DNA of 64,000 nucleotides, taken from Lentilactobacillus parabuchneri DSM 5707 = NBRC 107865 (GTDB lineage: Bacteria > Bacillota > Bacilli > Lactobacillales > Lactobacillaceae). The notes beneath the pieces were generated by a model. It searched no databases. It saw only the letters and a program-made list of their open reading frames with translations, and had not been told where the DNA came from. Shown in pieces: positions 24,548 through 37,400 of the stretch. Position numbers and translations under genes: made by a program. Where the stretch lies: positions 138,763 to 202,762 of the forward strand of contig NZ_AZGK01000002.1 of assembly GCF_001435315.1 (NCBI RefSeq), given 5' to 3'. Position 1 is the first letter of the stretch. Each line of letters begins with the position of its first letter.

Positions 24548-25261
24548 CTACTGCGCAGCAGACTGGTCGCATTTAATTTCTGCAGATTGTTTTTGGAAAA
24601 TTTCCTGCAGCTGAGCAGAGTTCAGTAACTCATCGCTTTGAATCAGCTTGTAGGCTCCCATAAATGTCGAGCTGATGAGTTCCTTGAGCTTTTCTTTCGG
24701 GAATTCATCGGGGTGTTGAAGCCAATCGTAGCACACCCAGGCAAAACCGCTGGATAGGAAAATAATCGTGTAATTCAAATCCCATTGGCGATCCCTGGTC
24801 GGATCATTTCCGAGTCGACCTCGGTTAAACAGCCCACCGACAAATGAAATTGCCTGCTTGACATCTTCTTGAATCATTCGAGTAAATAACATGGTGTCAA
24901 CGGTCGATACCAGCTTAATACCTCGACTATTGTGACTCATATAATCAACCGCTTGGCCAACAGATTGGATAATTGCTTCCATCGGATCATCCTGATTTTC
25001 CCAACCTTGGGAAAATTGGTTTAACTCCTTGGTGTACTTATCTTCCAGCTGGTCAAACAAGTCATACACGTCATGAAAATACGTGTAAAACGTCCGGCGG
25101 TTAATATGAGCGGCCTTGGTCACTTCGGTCACACTCACTAATTTGAGTAGTTCGCGGCCATCCGACAACCGGGTTGCGGCTTGACTTGTCGTCACTTTAT
25201 TTTCCATCACGGCAATAAACGCGCGAAAGATTGTTTGTTTCATCGAAATGTTTTGAAACAT
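24548..25261 (-). CDS. TetR/AcrR-family transcriptional regulator
   Basis: A 237-residue regulator. The N-terminal region (about residues 8-75) contains an HTH ending in KAAHINRRTFYTYFHDVYDLFDQLE, the recognition-helix signature of TetR proteins. The C-terminal all-helical ligand domain (about 85-220) carries the aromatic FAWVCYDWLQHP stretch common in the DhaS-like subgroup. It lies directly downstream of the giant gene on the same strand and could regulate it or its own operon. No operator was identified with confidence, and the ligand is unknown. Confidence 0.9.
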   Translation of the reverse strand: MFQNISMKQTIFRAFIAVMENKVTTSQAATRLSDGRELLKLVSVTEVTKAAHINRRTFYTYFHDVYDLFDQLEDKYTKELNQFSQGWENQDDPMEAIIQSVGQAVDYMSHNSRGIKLVSTVDTMLFTRMIQEDVKQAISFVGGLFNRGRLGNDPTRDRQWDLNYTIIFLSSGFAWVCYDWLQHPDEFPKEKLKELISSTFMGAYKLIQSDELLNSAQLQEIFQKQSAEIKCDQSAAQ

Positions 25262-25433
25262 ATTCGTTCCCCCTGTAAGAAACCCCGAACATAACCCCTA
25301 ATTGTTATTCGTCTATGGTTATTATAACCTACATTGACTAATAATATTAGATACAGGAAAGCAGCCCCCGGAAAAACCGGTGGTTGCCAACCTGAAGATT
25401 ACGACGTAAGTTCCCCTTCTAATTAATTTAGAA

Positions 25434-28400
25434 CTAATCTACTGAAAACTTACGACGATGAGAAATCCAGACGTAACCAAGAACATCAAGCAACATTAGG
25501 AGTAATCCTAAAACTGCGATCAGGACTTGATTTCCGATATTCTCATTTGTTTGAGGTAACTTCTGTTGAGCCTTTAAACCATCTTTACCCGTCACTGAGT
25601 CAGGAACCAAGGCTGATTTTGGCGTCGTCATCCCTGATAATCCATTCATCTGTGACGAATTTGTTTCGGCGTTTCGATTACGGTTACCATTTTCATTATT
25701 TGTATTTTCGCTGACTTTATTCGATTTTCCATGATTGGTTGATGGGGTTGCAGGGAATTGGCTGTTCCCTCCAACATGATTACCTGTTGAAGGGACTTGG
25801 CTAGTTCCTCCGTTATTTGAATTATTGGAAGCATTTGGCAAACTCGGCAATGAGGAAGTGCCATCGGCGCTAACCGATGAGCCTCCAAGTGTCGGTAAGT
25901 TAATGAATCCATTATTCGTGGTACCACCAAACAATGATGAACCGAATCCATTTTGGGCACCCAGACCAACGATCGGAAGGATAATTGGCAAAAGTGCTGG
26001 AAGGACAACTGGAATACTGATAACAACTGGGAGTAATGGGACCATTGCGACAAGGACTGGCAATCCAAGGACAACGAGCGGCAATACAACCAGTGTGGAA
26101 ATGATGATTGGCAGTATGACTGGTAACAACACTGTCAATACAATTGGTAACAGTAACGGAAGCAAGGCAGCTAACAAGACCGGTACCAACAAGATCGGCA
26201 ATATCAACGGAACGATAATTGGGATAATGATTGGCAGTATAACCGTCTTATTTCGACCAACTAGGGTTTGAATCAATCCTGGCAAGATTGAAGCAAGCGA
26301 CTTAATCAGCGAGTTTGCGCCATTTCCGATTACGGCTAAAGTACTCATGAGAGGAATCAATGCTAACAACAGTGGCAAGCCATTGAAGTTAATATTGATG
26401 TTAATGTTATGATTCTTGTTCCCGTTCAACAGATTGCCCAGAAGGCTTCCCAGCAAGCCACCAATCAGTGGTGATAAGAAGTTCTTGAGCGTATTTCCAA
26501 GCTGCTTAATGCCATTAGCAATCAAGCCAGCTCCGATAAGTGGTAACACACCGAAGCCGATCAGCGGAAGAACAAAGCCCTTCATGAATGATTGGGTAGC
26601 ATTCTTCATCAGACTGTAGCCGATTAATAATCCTGTGTTGAGTACGAGAATTGTTTGTGCAATTTGACCAACTGTCTTCAACAAATTATCAAGCCAAGCT
26701 GGAACTTTGATGGTTGGAATCAATCGTGATAACAACGATAAGCCAACCATTTCGGCACCGAACAACGTTATGTTCATCAAGTTCTTTATCAACTGTGAAA
26801 GGCCACTCTTTAGTGAATCGGCCACAGTTGAAATTGCGGACTCAATGGCATTTACAACGCCGATCAAGCTTGTGTTGAGGTTATCAAGAACACCTTTGAA
26901 AATCAGGTTCAATAATCCAGAAACGATGTTCTTGCCCACGTTGAATAACGTGGTGATTGGTGCAAATAATACGGATCCAATTCCAGAAATGATTCCTGGA
27001 ATCACTTTCAAGAAACTAACGAGGTCAACCACATGAGTCAACAAGCGACCCAAGAGGAATCCAGGAAGACCAAGGATGACGGCATTGAAAATTGCGAGTG
27101 GATAAGTGATAACTTTACCCAAACCGGCAATCACGTTGCCAATCAACTCTGGAACTCCTTTGAACGAAAGTACTTGAATTGGGAATGTGATGAGCTTAAT
27201 GAAGAAGTTGGCAACATTTCCAAACATCTTGAAAATCTGCTGACCAAGTTGATTAAGCCCGTTCGTAACGAACCAAATTGGTGCAGTAACAGCAAACATC
27301 ATCAGATTAGTCAACGTGTTTTGAATGCCTTTAATCGCATTCCCAACAAATTTCTTAATCCCGTTCACTGTCATGATTGCTTGAAGAAGGCCGCCGATGA
27401 TCAACGGAACAACCGTATCAAATACCTTGAAGAACAAACCGTTCTTGACCAGTAATTTAACGAATTGAAGCGGTTTGATTCCAAATAACATCAAAGGCAA
27501 AATCAAGCCAAACGTGAGTAACTTACCTAATCCTTTTGTCAAACCACGGGTAATCAATGTCGCCAATCCGGATAAGGCAACTGTCTTAAACAGATTTTGT
27601 AAGAATGATCGACCGCCATTTAACAAGTTGCCAAGACCGGACAGAATAATCGCCGGCAGCCATTGAACGAAACTGTTGCCTAATAATGCCAATGGAACGG
27701 CAAGAATTAAGCGACCAAGTCTGTTACCAGGCAATGACAACAACAAGGTTGGTAAGAAGAACAATGGAGAAATAAGCGTTAAGCCTAAGCCGGTGAGACC
27801 ACTGGCAATCAGCGGCAAAACGAGTTGATTCATCAGCCAATTGAATGGGCCGACGACGACTTGCTGGTTAACTTGTCGTAAGAATCCAAGAACACCAAGT
27901 GCTCCAGGAACAATGGCAAATCCTGTCAGCAGATCGCCCAAGTGTTTGATTCCGCGAATGAAGAAAGTAAATGTTGAGCCGATCTTCATCAATCCCTGAA
28001 CGATTCCTTTGAGAACCTTGGGAACGACTTGACCTGCGTTCCACATCTTCTTGATGTTGGAAACAAACGATCCAATGGCTTTAAGTGGATTGCTGCCGTT
28101 TATGATGAATAATAAACCGGCAATGTTGAGCAACAATTTACCAAACAGGCTTGTGATCAAGTGGGTAATAATTGTTACCGCTCCAGAAATCAGGTGGAAT
28201 ACGAATGACCCTAATGCAAGGCCAATCCCCCAGATGGTTTGTAATCCCTTAAAGACGGTATTAACTGCGTTGACAATATTTTTCAATATGCCATTCAGTT
28301 TATTTTGAGCTTTGATTGTATCAATAACTGACTTCACGAATCCAACAATAAGAGTCAATGGATTCAATAAGGTATTGAGAAGTCCCAATCCAAAGAAGAC

Positions 28401-31400
28401 AGCAATTGGTACAAGGTTGTTGATGACGAGATCAAGAACGGGTTTGATGAACAAACTATACGGCAGGCCAAGCAGTGCCAGGCCGGCAGGAATCAATCCA
28501 CCAAGCAACATTGCGCCTTTGAACAGACCACCGAGTGGGTTGACGATATCAGGTAAGCCAAGAACGGCTAACTTAACGAATCCACCCAAACCATTTAAGA
28601 AGGCCTTAAATAAGTTAGGAATGACAGCGAACAACGACTTGATTCCGTTATTAAACAAGTCTTTGAGACCTTGGAACAATCCTGATAAGCCTGTCTTAAA
28701 CAAGTTATGTGCCAAATCTGTCAGTCCCTTGGTTAAAAGACCAATGAGGACTAGTGGCATTAACAAGCCGCCAAGCAAACCAGCTGCGATGCCAAGAGCC
28801 AAACGGCCGAAGTCGTTCATGATGTCTCCGGCAATGTTTCCAAGACCTTTGAAGCTATTAATCAATGAAGCAAACAGCTTAGGAACTTGATTCAATGCGA
28901 GTAACCAGTTAAGTGGGAAGATTGGCAACAGCAGTGAACCAAACATCTTAAACAGTGACATCCCTGCTGATAATCCTTCAGCAAGGGTCTTAAGACCATC
29001 AAGGACAAATGCAGATAACGGACCTAAGAGATCCTTTAAGACATTGCCCATCTTCTCAAACACGTTTAGCAATGGATGCTGACCATTCAAGACACTCTTC
29101 AAGACGTTAACCAATCCGATTAACGGCCAAGTGAACAATGCCAACGGTAAGAGAAGTAATTTCGCCAAATCAAGGGTTCCGTTAATCAATAACTGACCGA
29201 TTAGGTTAATCAAATCAGGAATTACTTGAGCCAATGACTTCATGTGCGCCATGATCAGTGGAATCAGCATTGCAACTCCAGCGATTAATGGCAATCCAAG
29301 TAAAGCAAGTGGACTCAGCAATAGTGAGATGATTGAACCGATCATCGTCGCGATGACTGGAATCATCAGCCCAATCAAAGGCATCCCGAGCAGACGAACA
29401 ATGGTTTGAGCAACACCTGCCAAGGTGGCAAAGATAATCAGTGGTAAGACCACATTCTTAATCAAGTCACCTAACAGCTTCAATGGATTGAGATCATTTA
29501 AGAACCCAAAAGTATTTTGAAGCAGTGCAAATGCTTGTTGAACAACCCCGATCCGTCTCAAAACATTCAATGCTGGAATGATTAGATTCATCAAGCTCAG
29601 AGCAGCTTTAACGATGTTACCCATAAACTTGGCAATCTGGCCGACAGTGAGCATCAAGCCAACAAGACCTGCTCCGATAAGCGGAAGAATCAGACTTGTC
29701 AATGGATTCAATAGATTTAACAATCCAAGAATCCCAAATCCGATGAGATTGAAAATCGTGGTAATTGGAGAAATAATCAAACGGCCTAGTGAACTGAAGA
29801 TCGTTTCCGGAATTGAGAATAACAATCCCGTGATTACGTTTGAAACTAATGACCATAATCCAGCTAATGCTTTATTAATAAAGTCATTGAGCTTCAAAGC
29901 TTGTTGCATCAACCAAGCTGGCAGGGTTAACAAACCACCGATCAAGCCCTTGGGAAGGATAACAATGATGTTCAAAATGGTTCTGAGCAAACTGTTGAGC
30001 AAGTTGTTACCAAAGAGCTTCTCGAATAAAGTGGTAACCGCGCCAGTAAGGAATCCAGCAACGTTTTTAATCAAACCTAGTAATGGATTAATGACGCCTG
30101 AAATTAACAGTGCAGGCAAAGCAATTGGTAATGCAACCAAGCCAATTGGCAGCAAGTTAATCAAAATTCCGAGCGGAATCAGGATTAAGCCTGGAAGACC
30201 AAGTGACAAGAGCATCGATAAGCCAATTACCGTTGAGAATGTCAGAGGAACGGCGGTCATGATAAAGATCGCGTAGTTCAATACGGCAAACATTCCCGGA
30301 ACCCAAGTTCCAACAATCATCCAAAGAATGTCAACAATTAAGGCGACAATCCAGCCAATGATTGGAATCAGGCCAATCCAATTTGCCATACCCCAAATTG
30401 GATTTTCCATAATCAGGTAGTAAATAAACAATTCAATTGGGAAGACGGATCCCAACCAACTTTGGGCAATCATAAAGGTTCCCGCAAGGAAGGCCGGAAT
30501 GGAAGCAACACCCAATACGGCAAAGATAACTGCGGCTAAAACAGCGGCCAATGGATTTGCGATAAATCCAGCAATTAATGCAAAGCGTAGGCTTCCGACA
30601 ATTCCAGGTAACGCAATTAGAGTTGCAACCAAGTCACCTATCAGCATCAATGGTAATGTGATCAGGGTAATGCCAACTCCAAGGAAGGCGGCCATTGGTA
30701 AGAGAACCCAGTAGCTTAAGAATGAAGGAACGTTAATTCCCAAATTCAAAACTTCTTGAAGAATGATGACGATTGCCCCAATTCCGACCACGATAAAGGC
30801 AATGAATGCCAAGGCGAGGACGGAAGGAATGGCGTTGAGAACGTACAATCCAATCAATCCGATTAATAACCACTTTGCGTTGAACAATGCAAGGCCGGCT
30901 AATAATCCGACACCTGGAATCAAGCTGATCACATTGACGTTTAATCTGAACAGATCCATAGTTCCCAATCCGAGGACTGCAAGTAATGGAAGCGCCAGGT
31001 AAGCGTAATTTGTGATGTTCTGGAACAAATTACCAAGTGGATTCAACCAGTTTGTGAACGAACCTTGGAAGAAGAACAGTGTGGCAGGAATGAAGATGCC
31101 ACCTAATCCCCAGTACAAGATTGGTTGAACAAACATCGTGTAAACCATGATAATAAATCCTTCAAAGTCGGCAATCGGGTTAACCGCTAATGTCAAGCCA
31201 ATTGGACCTAAGAACCAAGTCCAGATGATGTTGACAGCAATACCGTAAATGGTTCCAAGAACTAATCTGGCAATACCCAACACGATGGCTGGTAATGCAA
31301 GAAGACCAAGCAAGACCGCCCCACCGATAAGAAGAATTGGTAAGCCGAGCAATCCGGCTAATCCCAGTGATAAGAATTCTGCAGCACCGATGACGGTTGA

Positions 31401-34400
31401 GAATGTGAGTGGCACTTGAGTCATGATAAAGATGGCGTAGTTCAATAATGCAAACATGCCAGGTACCCAAGTACCCACAATCATCCAAATAACATCAACG
31501 ATTAGCGCAACAATCCAGCCAATAATCGGGATTAAGCCAATCCAGTTAGCCATCGCCCAAATTGGATTTTCCATAATGATATAGTAAATCGCCAATTCGA
31601 TTGGGAAGACTGACTTCAGCCAACTCTGTGCGATCATGAAGGTTCCGGCAAGAAATACTGGAAGTGATGCCACTCCAATCACACCGAAGTTAAATGCAGC
31701 CAGGATGGCAGCCAGTGGGTTAACCAATAAGCCACTAATCAAGCCAAGTCCCAAGTTACCAACGATGAAGGGTAATCCAATCAGTGTTGCCAAGAGATCA
31801 CCAACAAGCATGGATGGAAGGCTAATCAGAACAATTCCGACACCCAACATCGCAGCCATTGGCAAGAGGACCCAGTAACTTAAGAATGATGGAACGTTAA
31901 TTCCGAGGTTAAGCACTTCTTGAAGGATAATGACGATTGCGCCAATTCCGACCACGATGAAGACAATGAATGCCAGAGCGAGGACGGATGGAATGGCGTT
32001 AATCACAAATTGTGCGATCAAGCCGATTAACCCTAATTTAGCAAGTGTCAAAGCGATGAAGCCAATCAAGCCAACGCCTGGGAATAAGTTCAGCGTCAGC
32101 ATTGAAAGCCGAAGACCATCGATGGCACCGAGACCAAGTAATGCAAGAATTGGTAATGCAAATTTAGCAAAGAACGTGATTCCTTGATAGAGATATCTTA
32201 ATGGGTTCAGCCAGTTCATAAATGCCCCGGCAAAGAATAAGAAGGTTGTCGGAACCGTCAGACCTGCAAATGCGATATACAAAACAGGTTGAGTGAACAT
32301 AGTGTAAATTGCAATGATAAAGCCGATTGCATCAGCAACTGGGTTGACCATCAGATCTAGCGCGATTGGCCCTAAGAACCATGTAAAGATGATCAACGAA
32401 GCGATTCCGTAGACGAGTCCAAAGATTGCTTTGCCGACTGATTTAATAATGCTTGGAATAGCTAACAATCCTAGAAGAATTGCGCCTCCGATAAGCAAAA
32501 TTGGAGCGGCAAGAATTCCCAAAAGTCCAAGGGAAAGCAATAAGGAAACGCCGGTAATCATTGAGAATACCATTGGAATAGTTGTCAAAGCCCAAATTGA
32601 GTAATTCAGGAATGACATCATTCCAGGTACCCAAACACCCATGACGAGCCATAAGACATCAACGATTAAGGCGACAATCCAACCAATGATTGGTACCAGG
32701 CCAATCCAGTTAGCCATGGCCCAAATTGGATTGTTCATCACAACGTAGTAAACAAATTCTGCAAACGGGAAGACTGATGAAAGCCAGCTTTGGGCAATCA
32801 TGAAGGTCCCAATGAAGAATGCTGGGATGGCAGCAACTCCGAGAATTCCGAAGTTCAAAGCAGCTAAGAATGCAGCTAGTGGATTTGCTAAGAATGATTC
32901 AAGCAAGCCAAGTCCCAAGTTACCAACGATAAATGGCAACCCAATGAGCGTTGCAAACAAGTCGCTTACCAACATCGATGGAAGTATCAAGATGACCGAA
33001 AGGACACCTAAGACAGCAGCCATCGGTAAGAGTACCCAGTAACTCAAGAATGATGGTACGTTAATTCCGATGTTCAAGACTTCTTGAAGGATGATGACAA
33101 TCGCACCAATTCCAACAAGCAAGAAGACAATCGCACCTAAAGCGAGAATTGAAGGAATGACGTTAATCACATATTGCGTAATAAGTCCGATCAATCCAAC
33201 AACCCCATTGAACAAACCAAGATTTGCCAACAATCCCATTCCAGGAACAAGACTGATAAAGAGATCTGAAATTTGAAGACCAACAACGGCCGCAAAGCTA
33301 AGCAGCAAAATTGTCGGTAATGCAAATTTCGCAAAGGAAGTTAAGCCTTGGAACAAGATTCTCAGTGGGTTTAACCAATTAAGGAACATTCCGGCGAAGA
33401 ACAATCCCGTTACAGGAATGCTAATGGCGCCGAATACCCAGTAAAGAAGCGGTTGTTCAAACATGGTGTAAAGTTCGATAACGTAGCCAATGAAGTCGGC
33501 AATCGGGTTAACCGCCAAATCAAGTGCAATTGGTCCTAAGAACCAAACGAAGATGATGTTAGCTGCAATCCCGTAAATCAGGCTGCCGATCAATCCTGCA
33601 ATCGTTTTAATAATGCTTGGAATAGCCAACAATCCTAGAAGAATTGCGCCACCAATCAAATTAATCGGTAATGCAAGTAGACCAACAAGCCCCAGTGACA
33701 ACATCAGTGAAACGCCAATGATTGCAGAGAACGTGGTTGGAACGGCTGTTGAAATAAAGATTGCGTAGTTCAGAAGGGCAAACATACCAGGTACCCAAGT
33801 ACCCACGACCATCCAAAGAACGTCAACGATCAAGGCAACAATCCAACCGATAATTGGGAATAAGCCAATCCAGTTAGCCATTTCCCAAATCGGATTCTGC
33901 ATAATCAGGTAGTAAACAAATAATTCGAGTGGGAAGACGGATGAAAGCCAAGTTTGGGCAATCATAAATGATCCCGCAAGGAAGGCTGGAATTGAAGCAG
34001 CTCCGAGAATACCAAAGCTAAATGCAGCAATTGCTGCGGCAAGTGGATTTGCAACAAAGGCAGTCAATAATCCAAGTCCCAAATTATTAACGATAAACGG
34101 TAATGCCAACAAGGTGATATTGAAATCATCCCTGAGCATCAGTGGTAATGTGATCAAAATCGCAGTAACCGTTAAGATAACTGCCATTGGTAACAATACC
34201 CAGTAGCTCAAGTACGATGGCACGTTAATTCCGATATTCAATACTTCTTGAAGGATGATGACAATCGCACCAATGCCAACGACTAGAAAGACGATTGCAG
34301 CGCCTGCAAGTATTGATGGAATCGTGTTAATGACATACGCAGCAATTAAGCCGATCAAAGCCCATTTTGCAAGCCCTAATGTGAATGCGGAAATCAAACC

Positions 34401-37400
34401 AACTCCTGGAATGATACTAATTAATCCGGCCGATAAGCGAAGTCCATCAATTGCCAAGATCCCCAATACTGCAAGAACTGGCAATGCTAATTTAGCAAAG
34501 GAAGAAATACCATTAAAGATGTCCTTCAATGGGTTCAACCAATTAATGAACATTCCGTTAAAGAACAGAATCGTTGCAGGAATTAAGAAGATTCTAAATC
34601 CATAGAAGAGAACCGGCTGCGTAAACATGGTGTACAGCATGATGATAAATCCAACAAAGTCGGCAATTGGATCAACTGCTAATTTAAGCAGTAATGGACC
34701 TAAGAACCAATTAAAGACAATGTTGACACCAACGCCGAACAACAGATCAGGAAGCATTTGTAAGCCGTAACGAATGACAATTGGCAACCCAATTAGGCCA
34801 AGGACAACTGCTGCGCCAATGAGCAGAACCGGCAGTAAGAGCAAGCCGTTAATTCCAGTCGCGAGCAACAGTGAAACCCCAATGATCGCTGAGAAGGTTA
34901 GCGGAACTGCCGTCAAGATAAAGATCGAGTAGTTAACAATCGCTAAGATTCCTGGCAACCAGGTACCAACAATCATCCAAAGGACATCGACAATTAAGGC
35001 AACGATCCAACCAAGGATTGGGAATAAACCAATCCAGTTGGCCATTTCCCAAATTGGATTTTGCATTACAACATAGTAGAGGAACAGGTCAAATGGGAAG
35101 ACCGCGGCAAGCCAACTCTGAGCCACCATAAATGCACCAGCGAAGAATGCGGGAATCGATGCAAGACCGATAACGCCAAATACAACGTTTGCAAGGATGC
35201 CGGCGATTGGATTTGCCAAGAATGCGGTCAACAAACCAAATGACAAGTTACCAACAATGAATGGTAATTGAGTTATGACGGCAATCGCATCAGCGGCCAG
35301 CATCAATGTCAATGACATTAATATTCCCGCAACGGTGAGAATTGCGGCCATTGGAAGTAAAATCCAGTAACTCAAATACGATGGAACGTTAATTCCGATA
35401 TTTAGAACTTCTTGAAGTACGATCACAATCGCACCAATTGCAACAACGCCTAAAACAATGATTCCAGCCACAATAATTGACGGAATAATGTTAATGACGA
35501 ACTGCGCAATTAATGCTATCAATCCAATTTCACCTGCAGTCAATGCCAGCCATGAAAGTAAGCCAACACCTGGAATGAGGTGTAATCCGACCAGTGACAA
35601 CTTAAGAAGCTCAATGGCGACAAAGCTGCCCAAGCCAAGTAAGATCAGGGACCAAGTTCCAAAGTCGGAAATGGATTGGAAAATAAATCTCAATGGGTTC
35701 AACCAGTTTGCAAACATGCCAACAAAGAAGAATAACGTCAATGGAACGGTAATTAATCCGAAGACGATGTACAAAGCCGGTTGAACAAACATTGTGTAAA
35801 CCATGATGATGAAACCAACAAAATCAGTCATTGGATCTACAGCAAGGTTCAAGAAAATTGGACCTAAGAACCAAATCCAAATGATGTTGGCCGTCAAACC
35901 AATCAAAAGTGTTGGCAGCATAACCGCCAATAGACCACCTAAGATTGGTGCAACTGCGTTGATAATACCGCCGATGAAGTTGAGAATTCCCTTTACAAAT
36001 TGACCGGCAAACAGGCCAATCAAGCCTGAATTGACGTTATTGACAAGGCCTTCAACAAGCGTTAATGGTAATTCAACCAAAGCAGCAAGTAATGCGAGTG
36101 GGACGGTAATTCCGTTGACAACCGGAATCAGTGCGGTCAATAACCCAAGCAGGATCGTTGGAATAATTCCCAATAACTTGAGGGCACCGAACACCCCACC
36201 ATTCGTTAATAATCTGATCAATCCAGTAATTGCACCGCCGATAAGAGCTGGAATCAAGTTTGCAACAAACCCGTTAAAGATCTTGAATGGTAATTTTGCG
36301 AAGTTTAACAACCCTTTAACACCAAGGTTGATAAGACCAAGCAAAGGAAGACCAAATAACAAGCTGGCAACTCCGCCGATAAAGGCTAAGGCACCAAATG
36401 CCAACAAACTGATAACAGCATTCTTAAGGAAGTTTAAGACTGCAGTGATCGGTGAAAGTAACAATTTGAGTCCATTCTTGGCAAGACCAAATACTGAAAC
36501 AATTAAAGCGATGCCAAGAATTAAGTTTAATCCTGGAATAAGGCCTGGTAATGCAAGCAGGATAACTGCAAGCAGTGGATTGTTTTTCAACAAACCGCTC
36601 AAGACACGAATTCCAAGCAAGGTAACTGGGATGGCGATTGATACAGTTAAGCCGATTGCCCCAATAATCAGTGGCAAAATGAGCTTAACAACGCCATTCA
36701 AGGCTTTGAGACCAAAGCCCAGAGCTCCGGCAATTGCCTGATTCAACCATACAAGTGGCGTTAACAATAATTTAGCAACGCTACCAGCAAGTTGGCTAAG
36801 AATGATGGCACCGATGAACTTGGCAATGATTGTTGGAATTGTTAATAACAATTGCGCAATCTTGACGATGTTCAAGGCATTGGTCAAAAGATCCAATGGC
36901 AATACAATCAATTTAGCCAGCAATGAACCAGCTGTTAATGCAAATAAGAGACCTGCAAGCAGCAAGTGGCCGGGGACAGGAAGGATTGCGGTAACGATGG
37001 TTGCAAGCGCACCAAGTAATGTCGGCAATCCAGCTACGGCTTTAACCGCAAAATTCAAGAGGTTCAAGAATCCGAGGATAAAGTCCATCACTAAGCGGTT
37101 ACCAATCTTAAACAAGCCAACAAATAGATTTAAGGCCAAGACTGCCGCCAGCGAGAATGCTTTAACGGTATTAGTAATAAATTGTGATACCAAGCCTGGA
37201 AGTGCACTCAAGCCTTTAGTGATGATTGAAACCAAACCATTTAACAGTGTGTTTGAAAGAAGGATCATGCCTAGTCCAAGCAGACCGTTAAGTGCCAACA
37301 ATCCAAGAGTTGATAGGATCAACCCACCGATTGTCAGCGGTAAAGTGACCAAGAAGAACTTCGCTAATTGAAGTAACGTCTTGATGACATTTCCAGCCAG

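Noticed and set aside
25240-25265. TetR operator ATGTTT-tg-AAACAT at the tetR start codon
   Set aside because: The arms are only six bases and coincide with the first coding codons (Met-Phe-Gln-Asn), so chance or coding constraint is enough to explain them.
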